This document shows, piece after piece, positions 1 through 5,590 of a stretch of 5,590 nucleotides of DNA. Location: NCBI GenBank assembly GCA_020717935.1, contig DYDK01000122.1:1-5590 (forward strand). The letters run 5' to 3'. This DNA is from Desulfocapsa sp. (GTDB lineage: Bacteria; Desulfobacterota; Desulfobulbia; Desulfobulbales; Desulfocapsaceae). How positions within the stretch are numbered: position 1 is the stretch's first letter; each line of letters begins with the position of its first letter. Both the position numbers and the translations under genes were made by a program. The notes under the pieces were generated by a model. The model saw only the letters and a list, made by a program, of their open reading frames with translations, was not told where the DNA came from and did no database searches.

Positions 1-65
1 TAATTCTCACGAAGCTCTTGTTTCTCAAGCATCTCGGGGTTTCCGTTCAAACACGAAGTATAAAA

Positions 66-2354
66 ATGACAAAGACTGATGCCGATAAGAGCCTGATCGT
101 TAAAGAATATAATCAGCAAATGCTACCCAGTGTTGATGTTCGGGAGTTGGTTCCTGATGTTCAAGATGAAATCGACCTGCGGGATTTACTCGATACCCTT
201 ATTCGGAGAAAAACGCCGATTTTGACCGTGGCTTTTATTGTTTTTGTCATGGTAGCCTTAACCTCGTTTTTATCAACTCCGCTTTTTCAGGCACAAGGGA
301 TGATTAAAGCAACGGCGAGAAAAACGACGGTAACGAACTTTGAGAGACCTGAGTATCAGTATATTGATTCTCAGGAATTTCAACAGACGCAGATGAAATT
401 ATTACAAAGTAAACAATTGGCAAGCCGGGTGGTTAAAACATTAGAACTTTCTAAAAATAAACACTTTAATCCGGCTCTGAAAGAAGGACGGGGGGAGAAG
501 GAGAACGGAGGTGTCATTAAGGGCCTGTTGGGTTCACTTAAAAATTTTATTCGCACCGATCAGACAGAGGAAGGAAAAACAACTCTCACCGATGAGGTCA
601 AGGAGGAACTTCTTCTGCAAGGTTTAAGTGAGTTATTGCGAGGGGGCTTAAAGGTCGTACCTGAAAAAAATAGTGAGATCATGAGTATTTTTTTTGAATC
701 TCCAGATCCCGTGTTGGCTACTGCTATTGCCAATGCCGCAATGGAACAATTTATCCAGATGCACATGGATTCTAACCTTGAAGCCTCTAAGAGCGCCGGA
801 CAGTTCCTGGAAAAACAGATCCGTGCGGCCCAGATCAAGCTTGAAGAATCAGAGTTGCAGTTGAATCATTTTGCCGAGAAAATAGGTATCTTCTCGTTGA
901 GTCCCGAGCACAATCTGGTGGTCAAGCAGTTGGAGGAGGTGAACAGCGCTCTCGCCAAGGCGACTTCGGAACGCATTGCCAAGGAGGCCATATACAAACA
1001 GAATACGCAACTTGATGAAAAATCAATGGAGCAGGTTGTCAATAACACCTTGATTCAGGGCTTAAAAACCCAATATTCGACCCTTGAGGCGGAATATAAG
1101 GATTTGAGTGTGACTTTCCAACCGGGGTATCCTAAAATGCAGCAGTTGAAGGCCAAGATGGATGAGATTTCTTCGAGCATAACCAAGGAACAACAGCAAA
1201 TTATCAATTCCATTAAAAATAATTATGAAACCGCTCTTAAAACCGAGCAGTTCTTGATCGCCAATGCTGAGACCCAACAGAAAAAGGCCCTTGATTTAGG
1301 CGAAAAAACAACACGATATAAAATTCTGGAACGGGAAGTTGAAAGCAATAAGTCCATCTATCAGAGTCTCTTGCAACGATCCAAGGAGATTGAGGCCACG
1401 GTTGGGGCTGCGGTTACCAATATTCAAATCATTGATCGGGCGACCCAACCTCTCTTTCCCTTTAAGCCTCGGGTGGCCAGAAATCTGCTGCTGGGTCTGC
1501 TGGTGGGCCTGATGCTGGGAACCGGTATAGCCTTTACCCTGGAGTTTTTTGACAATACCATTAAGAATCCTGACGAGTTGGCTGACCGTTTCCATATTCC
1601 TGTCCTTGGTCTCATTCCTTTCGATCGTGAGGTACTCAATGATCGGCAGAAAATGGCCAAGCGTTATTTTACTGACCCGCGTTCGCCGGTTTCCGAGGCA
1701 TTTCGCACTACCATGACCTCGGTGCGGCTTTCGGCTGTGGATCATCCACCCAAAACCATTCTGGTGACCAGTATCTTGCCCGGCGCCGGTAAGAGTTCGC
1801 TGGCTGTCAATGCCGCTTTTTCCTATCTGGCCGATGAAGAGAGCTGTCTGATTATTGATGTCGATCTTAGAAAGCCCAGTCTGCACAAGATATTCTCACA
1901 GTCGAGAAGAAAACAGGGTTTGAGCAGCGCCTTGAGCGGGATGGCTCACTTTGATGATGTCATCACCAACAGTGAATTTCCGGGACTGGATTTTATTACC
2001 GGCGGCCCTTTGCCACCGAATCCAGCGGAACTGCTCAGTTCTAAGCGGATGCGTGAAATTTTGGCCACCGCTGCCGAGCGATATGATCGCGTTATCCTCG
2101 ATGGCCCTCCCTATCAGGGATTTGCTGAGATTCTGGTCTTGTCGCACATGGTTGACGGGGTTATTCTGGTGGCCGTTGAAGGTGAGACACCGCGCGAGGG
2201 GGTTCGCCATTTTCGCAAGGCTGTGGTCAATGTGGGAGGACGAATCCTGGGTTGCATTATCAATAAATCGGGCCGTAAGAAGGGCTTGAGTTCGTATGGC
2301 AGCTATAAGTATTATGCCTATAATTACAAATACGGTGAAGAAAATCCTGGGTAA
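66..2354 (+). CDS. Wzc-type polysaccharide co-polymerase and tyrosine autokinase (BY-kinase)
   Basis: Inner-membrane protein that controls polymer length and export of an exopolysaccharide or capsule and autophosphorylates on tyrosine. The 762 residues fit single-chain Wzc proteins (about 700-780). Visible in order: a Wzz-type N-terminus with the first membrane span at about residues 50-70; a long periplasmic region with coiled coil (about 239-460); a Pro-containing stretch and the second span at about 473-495; then the cytoplasmic kinase. The kinase has EAFRTTMTSVR at 544-554, Walker A GAGKSS (573-578, Lys576), Walker A' DVDLRKP (598-604) and Walker B ILDGPP (Asp679). Seven tyrosines (744, 747, 749, 750, 752, 754, 756) form the C-terminal phosphorylation cluster. 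ATG at 66 is chosen because GAAG at 55-58 is well spaced. An in-frame TTG at 18 would add 16 residues that do not look like family sequence. The third position of the family's EX2RX2R motif is Met550 rather than Arg. The family call is firm; the exact polymer is unknown. Confidence 0.95.
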   Translation: MTKTDADKSLIVKEYNQQMLPSVDVRELVPDVQDEIDLRDLLDTLIRRKTPILTVAFIVFVMVALTSFLSTPLFQAQGMIKATARKTTVTNFERPEYQYIDSQEFQQTQMKLLQSKQLASRVVKTLELSKNKHFNPALKEGRGEKENGGVIKGLLGSLKNFIRTDQTEEGKTTLTDEVKEELLLQGLSELLRGGLKVVPEKNSEIMSIFFESPDPVLATAIANAAMEQFIQMHMDSNLEASKSAGQFLEKQIRAAQIKLEESELQLNHFAEKIGIFSLSPEHNLVVKQLEEVNSALAKATSERIAKEAIYKQNTQLDEKSMEQVVNNTLIQGLKTQYSTLEAEYKDLSVTFQPGYPKMQQLKAKMDEISSSITKEQQQIINSIKNNYETALKTEQFLIANAETQQKKALDLGEKTTRYKILEREVESNKSIYQSLLQRSKEIEATVGAAVTNIQIIDRATQPLFPFKPRVARNLLLGLLVGLMLGTGIAFTLEFFDNTIKNPDELADRFHIPVLGLIPFDREVLNDRQKMAKRYFTDPRSPVSEAFRTTMTSVRLSAVDHPPKTILVTSILPGAGKSSLAVNAAFSYLADEESCLIIDVDLRKPSLHKIFSQSRRKQGLSSALSGMAHFDDVITNSEFPGLDFITGGPLPPNPAELLSSKRMREILATAAERYDRVILDGPPYQGFAEILVLSHMVDGVILVAVEGETPREGVRHFRKAVVNVGGRILGCIINKSGRKKGLSSYGSYKYYAYNYKYGEENPG

Positions 2355-2359
2355 GAAAT

Positions 2360-2448
2360 CGTTCAAAAATAACTCATACCTTTTTAGCTCCAAGAACGGC
2401 ATAAGGGGCCGTAAAGAAATGGAAAAAAGTATGGGTTATTTCTTAACG
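2360..2448. repeat. Long imperfect inverted repeat just after the kinase gene
   Basis: Arm 2360-2385 pairs with 2423-2448: 22 Watson-Crick pairs, one G-T and three mismatches. The 37-nt loop holds its own 5-bp hairpin (ACGGC at 2396-2400 with GCCGT at 2408-2412). The right arm shares bases with palindrome copy 1, so the two folds exclude each other. There is no T-run directly after the stem, so this is not a classical intrinsic terminator. It may mark or protect the 3' end of the upstream transcript; that role is inference. Confidence 0.6.
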
Positions 2449-2454
2449 GCCCCT
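2397..2454. repeat. Palindromic element, copy 1
   Basis: Arm 2404-2420 pairs with 2438-2454: 16 of 17 positions, the exception being the A-A at 2413/2445. The loop is 17 nt. Just upstream, CGGCAT (2397-2402) can pair instead with the GCCG of the left arm. Aligned without gaps from 2397 through the left arm, this element matches copy 2 at a constant offset of 211 bp, and the right arms align at 214. Several differences are compensated across the stem. It resembles REP-type intergenic palindromes in size, but no known REP family is recognised. Confidence 0.75.
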
Positions 2455-2562
2455 AAGAAATCGTACTCTTCATTGTCAAGGTCGTTGTGGGAGCCCGTTC
2501 CCTGCTGCTGATATCGGACTTGCTACGAAGCCCCCAATTTTTGGAATATACTCTTTAGGCTG

Positions 2563-2591
2563 TTGTCAATAACTACCCAATTACCTATAAC
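2563..2591 (+). promoter_or_regulatory. Probable sigma-70-type promoter for the TPR/J-protein pair
   Basis: TTGTCA at 2563-2568 and TATAAC at 2586-2591 are separated by exactly 17 bp. Each box has one change from the -35 and -10 consensus. Transcription would start near 2598, giving a leader of about 105 nt before the ATG at 2704. The palindrome copy 2 then lies inside this leader. The spacing and position support the call, but two six-base boxes in AT-rich DNA can arise by chance. Confidence 0.55.
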
Positions 2592-2607
2592 GAGCTCATT
2601 CCGTAAG

Positions 2608-2671
2608 CGGCATGAGAAGCCGTTATGAAAAAGGCTAAAACAGCAGAACCCTTTTCATAACGGCTTCTCAT
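2608..2671. repeat. Palindromic element, copy 2, with a perfect 20-bp stem
   Basis: Arm 2612-2631 is the exact reverse complement of 2652-2671, with a 20-nt loop; GG at 2633-2634 can also pair with CC at 2649-2650 beyond one mismatch. As in copy 1, an upstream CGGCAT (2608-2613) can pair with GCCG in the left arm (2619-2622), giving a small competing hairpin. No T-run follows, so a terminator is unlikely. The stem ends about 16 nt before the likely ribosome binding site of the next gene, in the predicted leader, where it could affect transcript stability or translation. Confidence 0.85.
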
Positions 2672-2703
2672 CTACCTTCTTTCAGTGAAGAGTGACCGCC
2701 ATC

Positions 2704-3975
2704 ATGCTTTCATCGAATATCAATAACTGGACGATACGAACGCTCTGTTATGGTGTCCTTCTGGGGCTGGCATGGCTGCAAATGTCTATAGCCCTCCAGG
2801 AACAGACGCAATACACCAGTAATAGTGGTTCTGTCGCCATACTTGACACCCTGCGCAGTTCTTATCTGCTGGACTGGCATGGGAAACGGTTGTATCGGAT
2901 TGAAGGCAATGTGATCAAGGCTCAGGCTCTGTTCACAAAAGCCCTGGTGATGAATCCCCTTTACATCCCTGCTTGGTTGGGACTGGCGGAGATATTCAAT
3001 GACCAGGGCAGAAAGCCTGAAAGTCAGGCTATTCTTGAATATGTTGATCGTCTCAGCGAAGGCATCAGCCGCTGGCGTTGGGATAAGGCCCTTCTTGCTT
3101 ATCAGTTGGGCCGGATGGATATTTTGGCACGAGATATTTCCTTTGTTATTGCCAATATCCACGGACAATCACGACAGAACGCCTTGAAAATGGCTTTTTC
3201 CCTCTGGAGCCAGCCGCAGGAGCTTCTCAAGAATGTGGGCGAGCACAATGTACTTCCCCTCTTTCAACATGCTACCCAGACAAAAAAAGTAGAGATGGCT
3301 CTGGCTTTGTGGCCGTATATCGAGGCCCTGGGCGTGAATACTAACCAGAAGATTATCCTTTCGTTTGTGGAGGTTCTCATACAGAACGGAGAAGTCCAGA
3401 AAGCCATTTCCATCTGGAAGAAGTATTTTAATCCCGGCATGTTGCTGTACGATGGCAGTTTTGGGGAGGATCCCTTGAATATGGCCTTTGGTTGGCGAGC
3501 GCCTAAGGCAAAAGGAAGCACATGGCGGAGAGAAGGAGAGATGGAGAAAGAAAAAATGCAATCCCTGCGTCTTCATTTTTCAGGAACCGAAAATATGGAC
3601 TTCAACGGTTTGTCCCAGCTGGTACCTCTTCACTCTGGCCGAAATTATCGGTTAACCGGCTGGTTGAAGACCGAAAAACTGAGCACCGATCAACGCCCCT
3701 TCATTGAAATTGTGGGACATACTCCATGTAAAATTCCACCGGTCACAACCACGATGATGGATGAGAGTCAGCCTTGGGGTATCTTTGCCCTTGATTTTTT
3801 TGTTGCCGAAGGCTGTGATGCTGTGCTCGTGCGGGTGCGACGGAATCTCAGTACTCATCTTGATAACCTTTTGGCTGGTGATCTTTGGCTTCGTGGCTTG
3901 AAAATAGAGGAGGCCAGCGAGACCAGCGAGAGCCATTCCGCCTTGGAGATTCTGCCCGTAAAAAAACTGCCATGA
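2704..3975 (+). CDS. Membrane-anchored or exported TPR protein with C-terminal jelly-roll-like domain
   Basis: 423 residues; no named gene recognised. A hydrophobic segment at about residues 13-31 after Arg12 is a signal anchor or signal peptide, so the bulk should be periplasmic. Residues about 66-118 look like TPR helices (for example AQALFTKALVMNPLYIPAW), followed by more helical sequence. From about 248 the sequence changes to a beta-rich pattern: DGSFGEDPLNMAFGWR, then a strand-like region to about 405 with YRLTGWLKTE. This is typical of galactose-binding or CBM-like jelly rolls found in TPR proteins of EPS loci. Cys342 and Cys371 could form a disulfide. ATG at 2704 is preferred, with AAGAG at 2688-2692 about 11 nt upstream. 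An in-frame GTG at 2692 would add four residues but has no upstream Shine-Dalgarno sequence. The gene overlaps the next by 4 bp. A role in polymer assembly or export is inferred from context; the jelly-roll call is from pattern only. Confidence 0.85.
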   Translation: MLSSNINNWTIRTLCYGVLLGLAWLQMSIALQEQTQYTSNSGSVAILDTLRSSYLLDWHGKRLYRIEGNVIKAQALFTKALVMNPLYIPAWLGLAEIFNDQGRKPESQAILEYVDRLSEGISRWRWDKALLAYQLGRMDILARDISFVIANIHGQSRQNALKMAFSLWSQPQELLKNVGEHNVLPLFQHATQTKKVEMALALWPYIEALGVNTNQKIILSFVEVLIQNGEVQKAISIWKKYFNPGMLLYDGSFGEDPLNMAFGWRAPKAKGSTWRREGEMEKEKMQSLRLHFSGTENMDFNGLSQLVPLHSGRNYRLTGWLKTEKLSTDQRPFIEIVGHTPCKIPPVTTTMMDESQPWGIFALDFFVAEGCDAVLVRVRRNLSTHLDNLLAGDLWLRGLKIEEASETSESHSALEILPVKKLP

Positions 3976-5414
3976 TAGCTTCCGGTGATGCCGCTCACAT
4001 CAAGCGACTTCTCAAGCAGCTCGCTCGCGATTCCTCCACTGAAAACACCATCGCTTTTTTCGCTGATAATGGAGGAATGCTGCAAGCCTGTAAAAAACTC
4101 CTGACCCTGTGCCATGATGGGAACAAAGAGGCCAAGGAGTGGTTGCATAAAGAATGTACAGAACACAGGGTTTCGTATGCGTATTTTCTTCAGGAGGCAG
4201 GCGCTATTCTCCAGCTTTTTGGTTCGAATAATGAAAAAAATGATCATTACCAGATTCTTGGTCTTGCTGCCACTGCCAGTCGGGATGAAGTAAAACGAGC
4301 TTATCGTCAGTTGAGCGCCAGGTACCATCCTGATACGGCTAGTCATGCAGACGGTGATACGACAGAGCGATTTATTCAGATCAATAAGGCGTATCATGCT
4401 CTTACCAGTGTCCATCAGGAAGATAACCGGAATGGATCGGCAGGAGCTTCCGCCACTTGGCATTATGGTGGCAGAAAAAATGAGTCTAACCGAGCCATTA
4501 AAAAGTCCTTATTCTGGGCTGTGGTGTTTGCGGCGCTTGCCATTGGCGTAAGCTTAGTTGTGTCGTGGATATATTCTCGAAAAGTGATGCTGGCCACCCT
4601 GCATCAAAGCAGTGGCGCCTTTGTACCACCGGCTAAGCAACAGCAGAGCGATAGTGCGGCAGAACTCCTGACCTATGCTGAAAAGATGAAGATCGCCGAA
4701 GCAGTGGAGAAAAAGCAGGCGGCAAGTCGGTTGCAGGAAGTGAAAATATCTGTTGATAATGTCAACGAAAAGGGTATGCCCCCCGAGCAACCAGTTGTGA
4801 AGGATGAAAAAAAACATCTCTATAAGACAGTTACGATGGAACCAATCCCGTTACCATCGCAGAAACCGATGGTAACGGGGAAAGTAGAAGCTGTTGAGTT
4901 TGATAGAAAGAAAATTGTTGCTGCCTCAGTACCATCGGTTGTTGTTGGGACATCGTCTGAAAGCACGGCTAAAAAGGGCACGGTAGCAGGAATTCCTGAG
5001 ATAAAGGAGAAAAAGCCTGTCGCAGAAGTCCCCCCAAAGAAAAGTGCTGCTGTTCCAGACATGCAACAGCGAATTGATGCCTTCTTTGCGGCGTATTGTC
5101 GTGCCTATGGCGATAAAAATCTTGTGCCCTTTGCTCGTTTTTTTGATCTGGCCGCCACCGAAAATGGTAAACCGATCCTGAGTGTGATGGATACTTATAG
5201 CCACCTTTTTGAAACAACAAAAGAGATCGTCCTGCAGCTCTCATCGTTGAAATGGGAAGTATCCTCAAAAGGAATCATTGTGGATGGCGGATTTAAGATT
5301 GATCTGGTATATCAGAACGATGAGGTTGTCCATGGTCGCGGTAAGATAGATTTTCTTCTTATCGATGACCAAGGGAAGTTCCAGATCAGTGCCATGAATT
5401 ACAGTTTTGATTAG
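3972..5414 (+). CDS. Membrane-anchored J-domain protein with C-terminal NTF2-like domain
   Basis: 480 residues. After about 90 helical residues of no recognised family comes a J-domain at about 91-147: DHYQILGL, a basic helix II (KRAYRQLSARY), the intact HPD motif (119-121) and helix III with FIQINKAYHALT. The HPD signature is what J-proteins use to stimulate the ATPase of Hsp70/DnaK. One membrane span lies at about 180-201, preceded by several Lys/Arg, suggesting the J-domain is cytosolic and the C-terminus periplasmic. A Lys/Pro/Val-rich linker (about 205-362) leads to a compact alpha+beta domain (364-480) that starts IDAFFAAYCRAYGDKNL and resembles NTF2/SnoaL-like folds. The start ATG overlaps the upstream stop as ATGA, with no Shine-Dalgarno at normal spacing, so translation probably depends on coupling. 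It has no zinc-finger or Gly/Phe region, so it is not a classical DnaJ. The J-domain is certain; the NTF2-like call is moderate. Confidence 0.9.
   Translation: MIASGDAAHIKRLLKQLARDSSTENTIAFFADNGGMLQACKKLLTLCHDGNKEAKEWLHKECTEHRVSYAYFLQEAGAILQLFGSNNEKNDHYQILGLAATASRDEVKRAYRQLSARYHPDTASHADGDTTERFIQINKAYHALTSVHQEDNRNGSAGASATWHYGGRKNESNRAIKKSLFWAVVFAALAIGVSLVVSWIYSRKVMLATLHQSSGAFVPPAKQQQSDSAAELLTYAEKMKIAEAVEKKQAASRLQEVKISVDNVNEKGMPPEQPVVKDEKKHLYKTVTMEPIPLPSQKPMVTGKVEAVEFDRKKIVAASVPSVVVGTSSESTAKKGTVAGIPEIKEKKPVAEVPPKKSAAVPDMQQRIDAFFAAYCRAYGDKNLVPFARFFDLAATENGKPILSVMDTYSHLFETTKEIVLQLSSLKWEVSSKGIIVDGGFKIDLVYQNDEVVHGRGKIDFLLIDDQGKFQISAMNYSFD
4847..4879. repeat. Perfect 13-bp inverted repeat inside the J-protein linker
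   Basis: CCCGTTACCATCG at 4847-4859 is the exact reverse complement of 4867-4879, with a 7-nt loop. It is read through in frame and encodes part of the low-complexity linker (about residues 292-303). It shares the CCGTTA/TAACGG step with the intergenic palindrome copy 2 and, nearly, with copy 1. It may be a transcript hairpin or an old palindrome insertion tolerated in a disordered segment. Confidence 0.75.
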
Positions 5415-5462
5415 AATGAATGATAATATTCCGCTGAATACAGGTATATCTTTGCTATGAGT

Positions 5463-5529
5463 AAAATTGGGGCTCCATTTCTTTCAAGAATATGGTCGCA
5501 TTGATTTTGTTATAGTGGACCCCTATTTT
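5463..5529. repeat. Imperfect inverted repeat in the 3' non-coding stretch
   Basis: Arm 5463-5477 pairs with 5516-5529: 14 of 15 positions, allowing one unpaired C at 5473, with one T-T mismatch at 5468/5524. The loop is about 38 nt. The G4/C4 core is flanked by A4-T and A-T4. No T-run follows at a terminator-like distance. Apart from this repeat, the 176 bp after the J-protein gene contain no supportable gene, promoter or terminator. Confidence 0.45.
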
Positions 5530-5590
5530 GAGATAATACAGACCTCGTCAATCATGGATAAGCAATAGCCTTGGAACCCTCTGTTTCATT

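Larger units (their letters stand above)
2352..2464. repeat. 11-bp direct repeat flanking a 91-bp structured segment
   Basis: The sequence TAAGAAATCGT occurs at 2352-2362, where its first three bases are the stop codon of the kinase gene, and again at 2454-2464. The 91 bp between the copies contain the inverted repeats described separately. The arrangement could be a target-site duplication around a small insertion or a slippage duplication. An 11-bp match is short, and no transposase or known terminal repeat is seen. Confidence 0.6.

Noticed and set aside
18..65. TTG start extending the kinase by 16 residues
   Set aside because: The added residues are not family-like, and the ATG at 66 has GAAG at a good distance.
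1296..1886. 196-codon minus-strand frame inside the kinase gene
   Set aside because: The opposite strand encodes conserved BY-kinase sequence, and the minus-strand product shows no family features.
2296..2511. 71-codon plus-strand frame across the kinase end and the intergenic repeats
   Set aside because: It overlaps the kinase Tyr-cluster codons in another frame, reads through the palindrome and has no recognisable domain.
2463..2558. Short open stretch in the gap reading VLFIVKVVVGARSLLLISD and onward to a stop at 2556-2558
   Set aside because: It lacks a start codon and a ribosome binding site, follows a stop directly, and is only about 31 codons. It might be a gene remnant but cannot be supported.
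2404..2671. Intrinsic terminators at the two palindromes
   Set aside because: Neither stem is followed by a T-run on the plus strand, and the stems are not GC-rich throughout.
3906..3913. Strong Shine-Dalgarno-like AGAGGAGG
   Set aside because: It encodes IEEA codons in the TPR gene, has no start codon at suitable distance and lies about 59 nt before the J-protein ATG.
3855..4463. 202-codon minus-strand frame across the junction of the two downstream genes
   Set aside because: It is antisense to the J-domain and jelly-roll coding sequence and has no domain or start signal of its own.
5416..5460. 14-codon reading frame immediately after the J-protein stop
   Set aside because: It has no ribosome binding site, is very short and has no recognisable product.
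5501..5529. Promoter-like TTGATT and TATTTT with 17-bp spacing
   Set aside because: Both boxes match the consensus poorly, and no downstream gene is visible in the window.

Overview
This window carries three plus-strand genes that look like part of an exopolysaccharide (EPS) or capsule synthesis and export locus of a Gram-negative bacterium. Two things point to a Gram-negative envelope: the single-chain Wzz-plus-kinase protein (Wzc layout) and the two proteins predicted to be anchored in, or exported across, the inner membrane. Base composition is moderate (mid-40s percent GC by eye). A proteobacterium or a member of Desulfobacterota would fit, but nothing here fixes the taxon. No RNA gene, CRISPR array or intact mobile element is visible.

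Layout. (1) 66-2354 encodes a 762-residue polysaccharide co-polymerase with a C-terminal BY-type tyrosine kinase, including Walker A, A' and B motifs and a cluster of seven tyrosines at the C-terminus. (2) 2355-2703 is a gap of about 350 bp without a convincing gene but rich in structure. It holds two diverged copies of one palindromic element, 211 bp apart, with compensating base changes. It also holds an overlapping alternative inverted repeat, an 11-bp direct repeat touching the kinase stop codon, and a good sigma-70-like promoter. (3) 2704-3975 encodes a membrane-anchored or exported TPR protein with a probable C-terminal jelly-roll (carbohydrate-binding-like) domain. (4) 3972-5414 overlaps it by 4 bp (ATGA) and encodes a J-domain protein with one membrane span, a low-complexity linker and a probable NTF2-like C-terminal domain. 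A perfect 13-bp inverted repeat lies inside the linker-coding DNA. (5) 5415-5590 has no supportable gene and one imperfect inverted repeat.

How the genes may work together. The first protein would set chain length and drive export through cycles of tyrosine phosphorylation. The next two genes are translationally coupled and probably share a promoter. Their products would sit at the same membrane: a TPR scaffold with a possible sugar-binding domain outside, and a J-protein whose J-domain faces cytosolic DnaK while its C-terminal domain lies in the periplasm. An EPS-linked membrane J-protein paired with a TPR/jelly-roll protein is the most unusual protein-level feature. The covarying palindromes between the genes, one of them inside the predicted leader of the coupled pair, are the most unusual DNA-level feature. 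These links are inferred from layout and domain recognition, not from homology searches.
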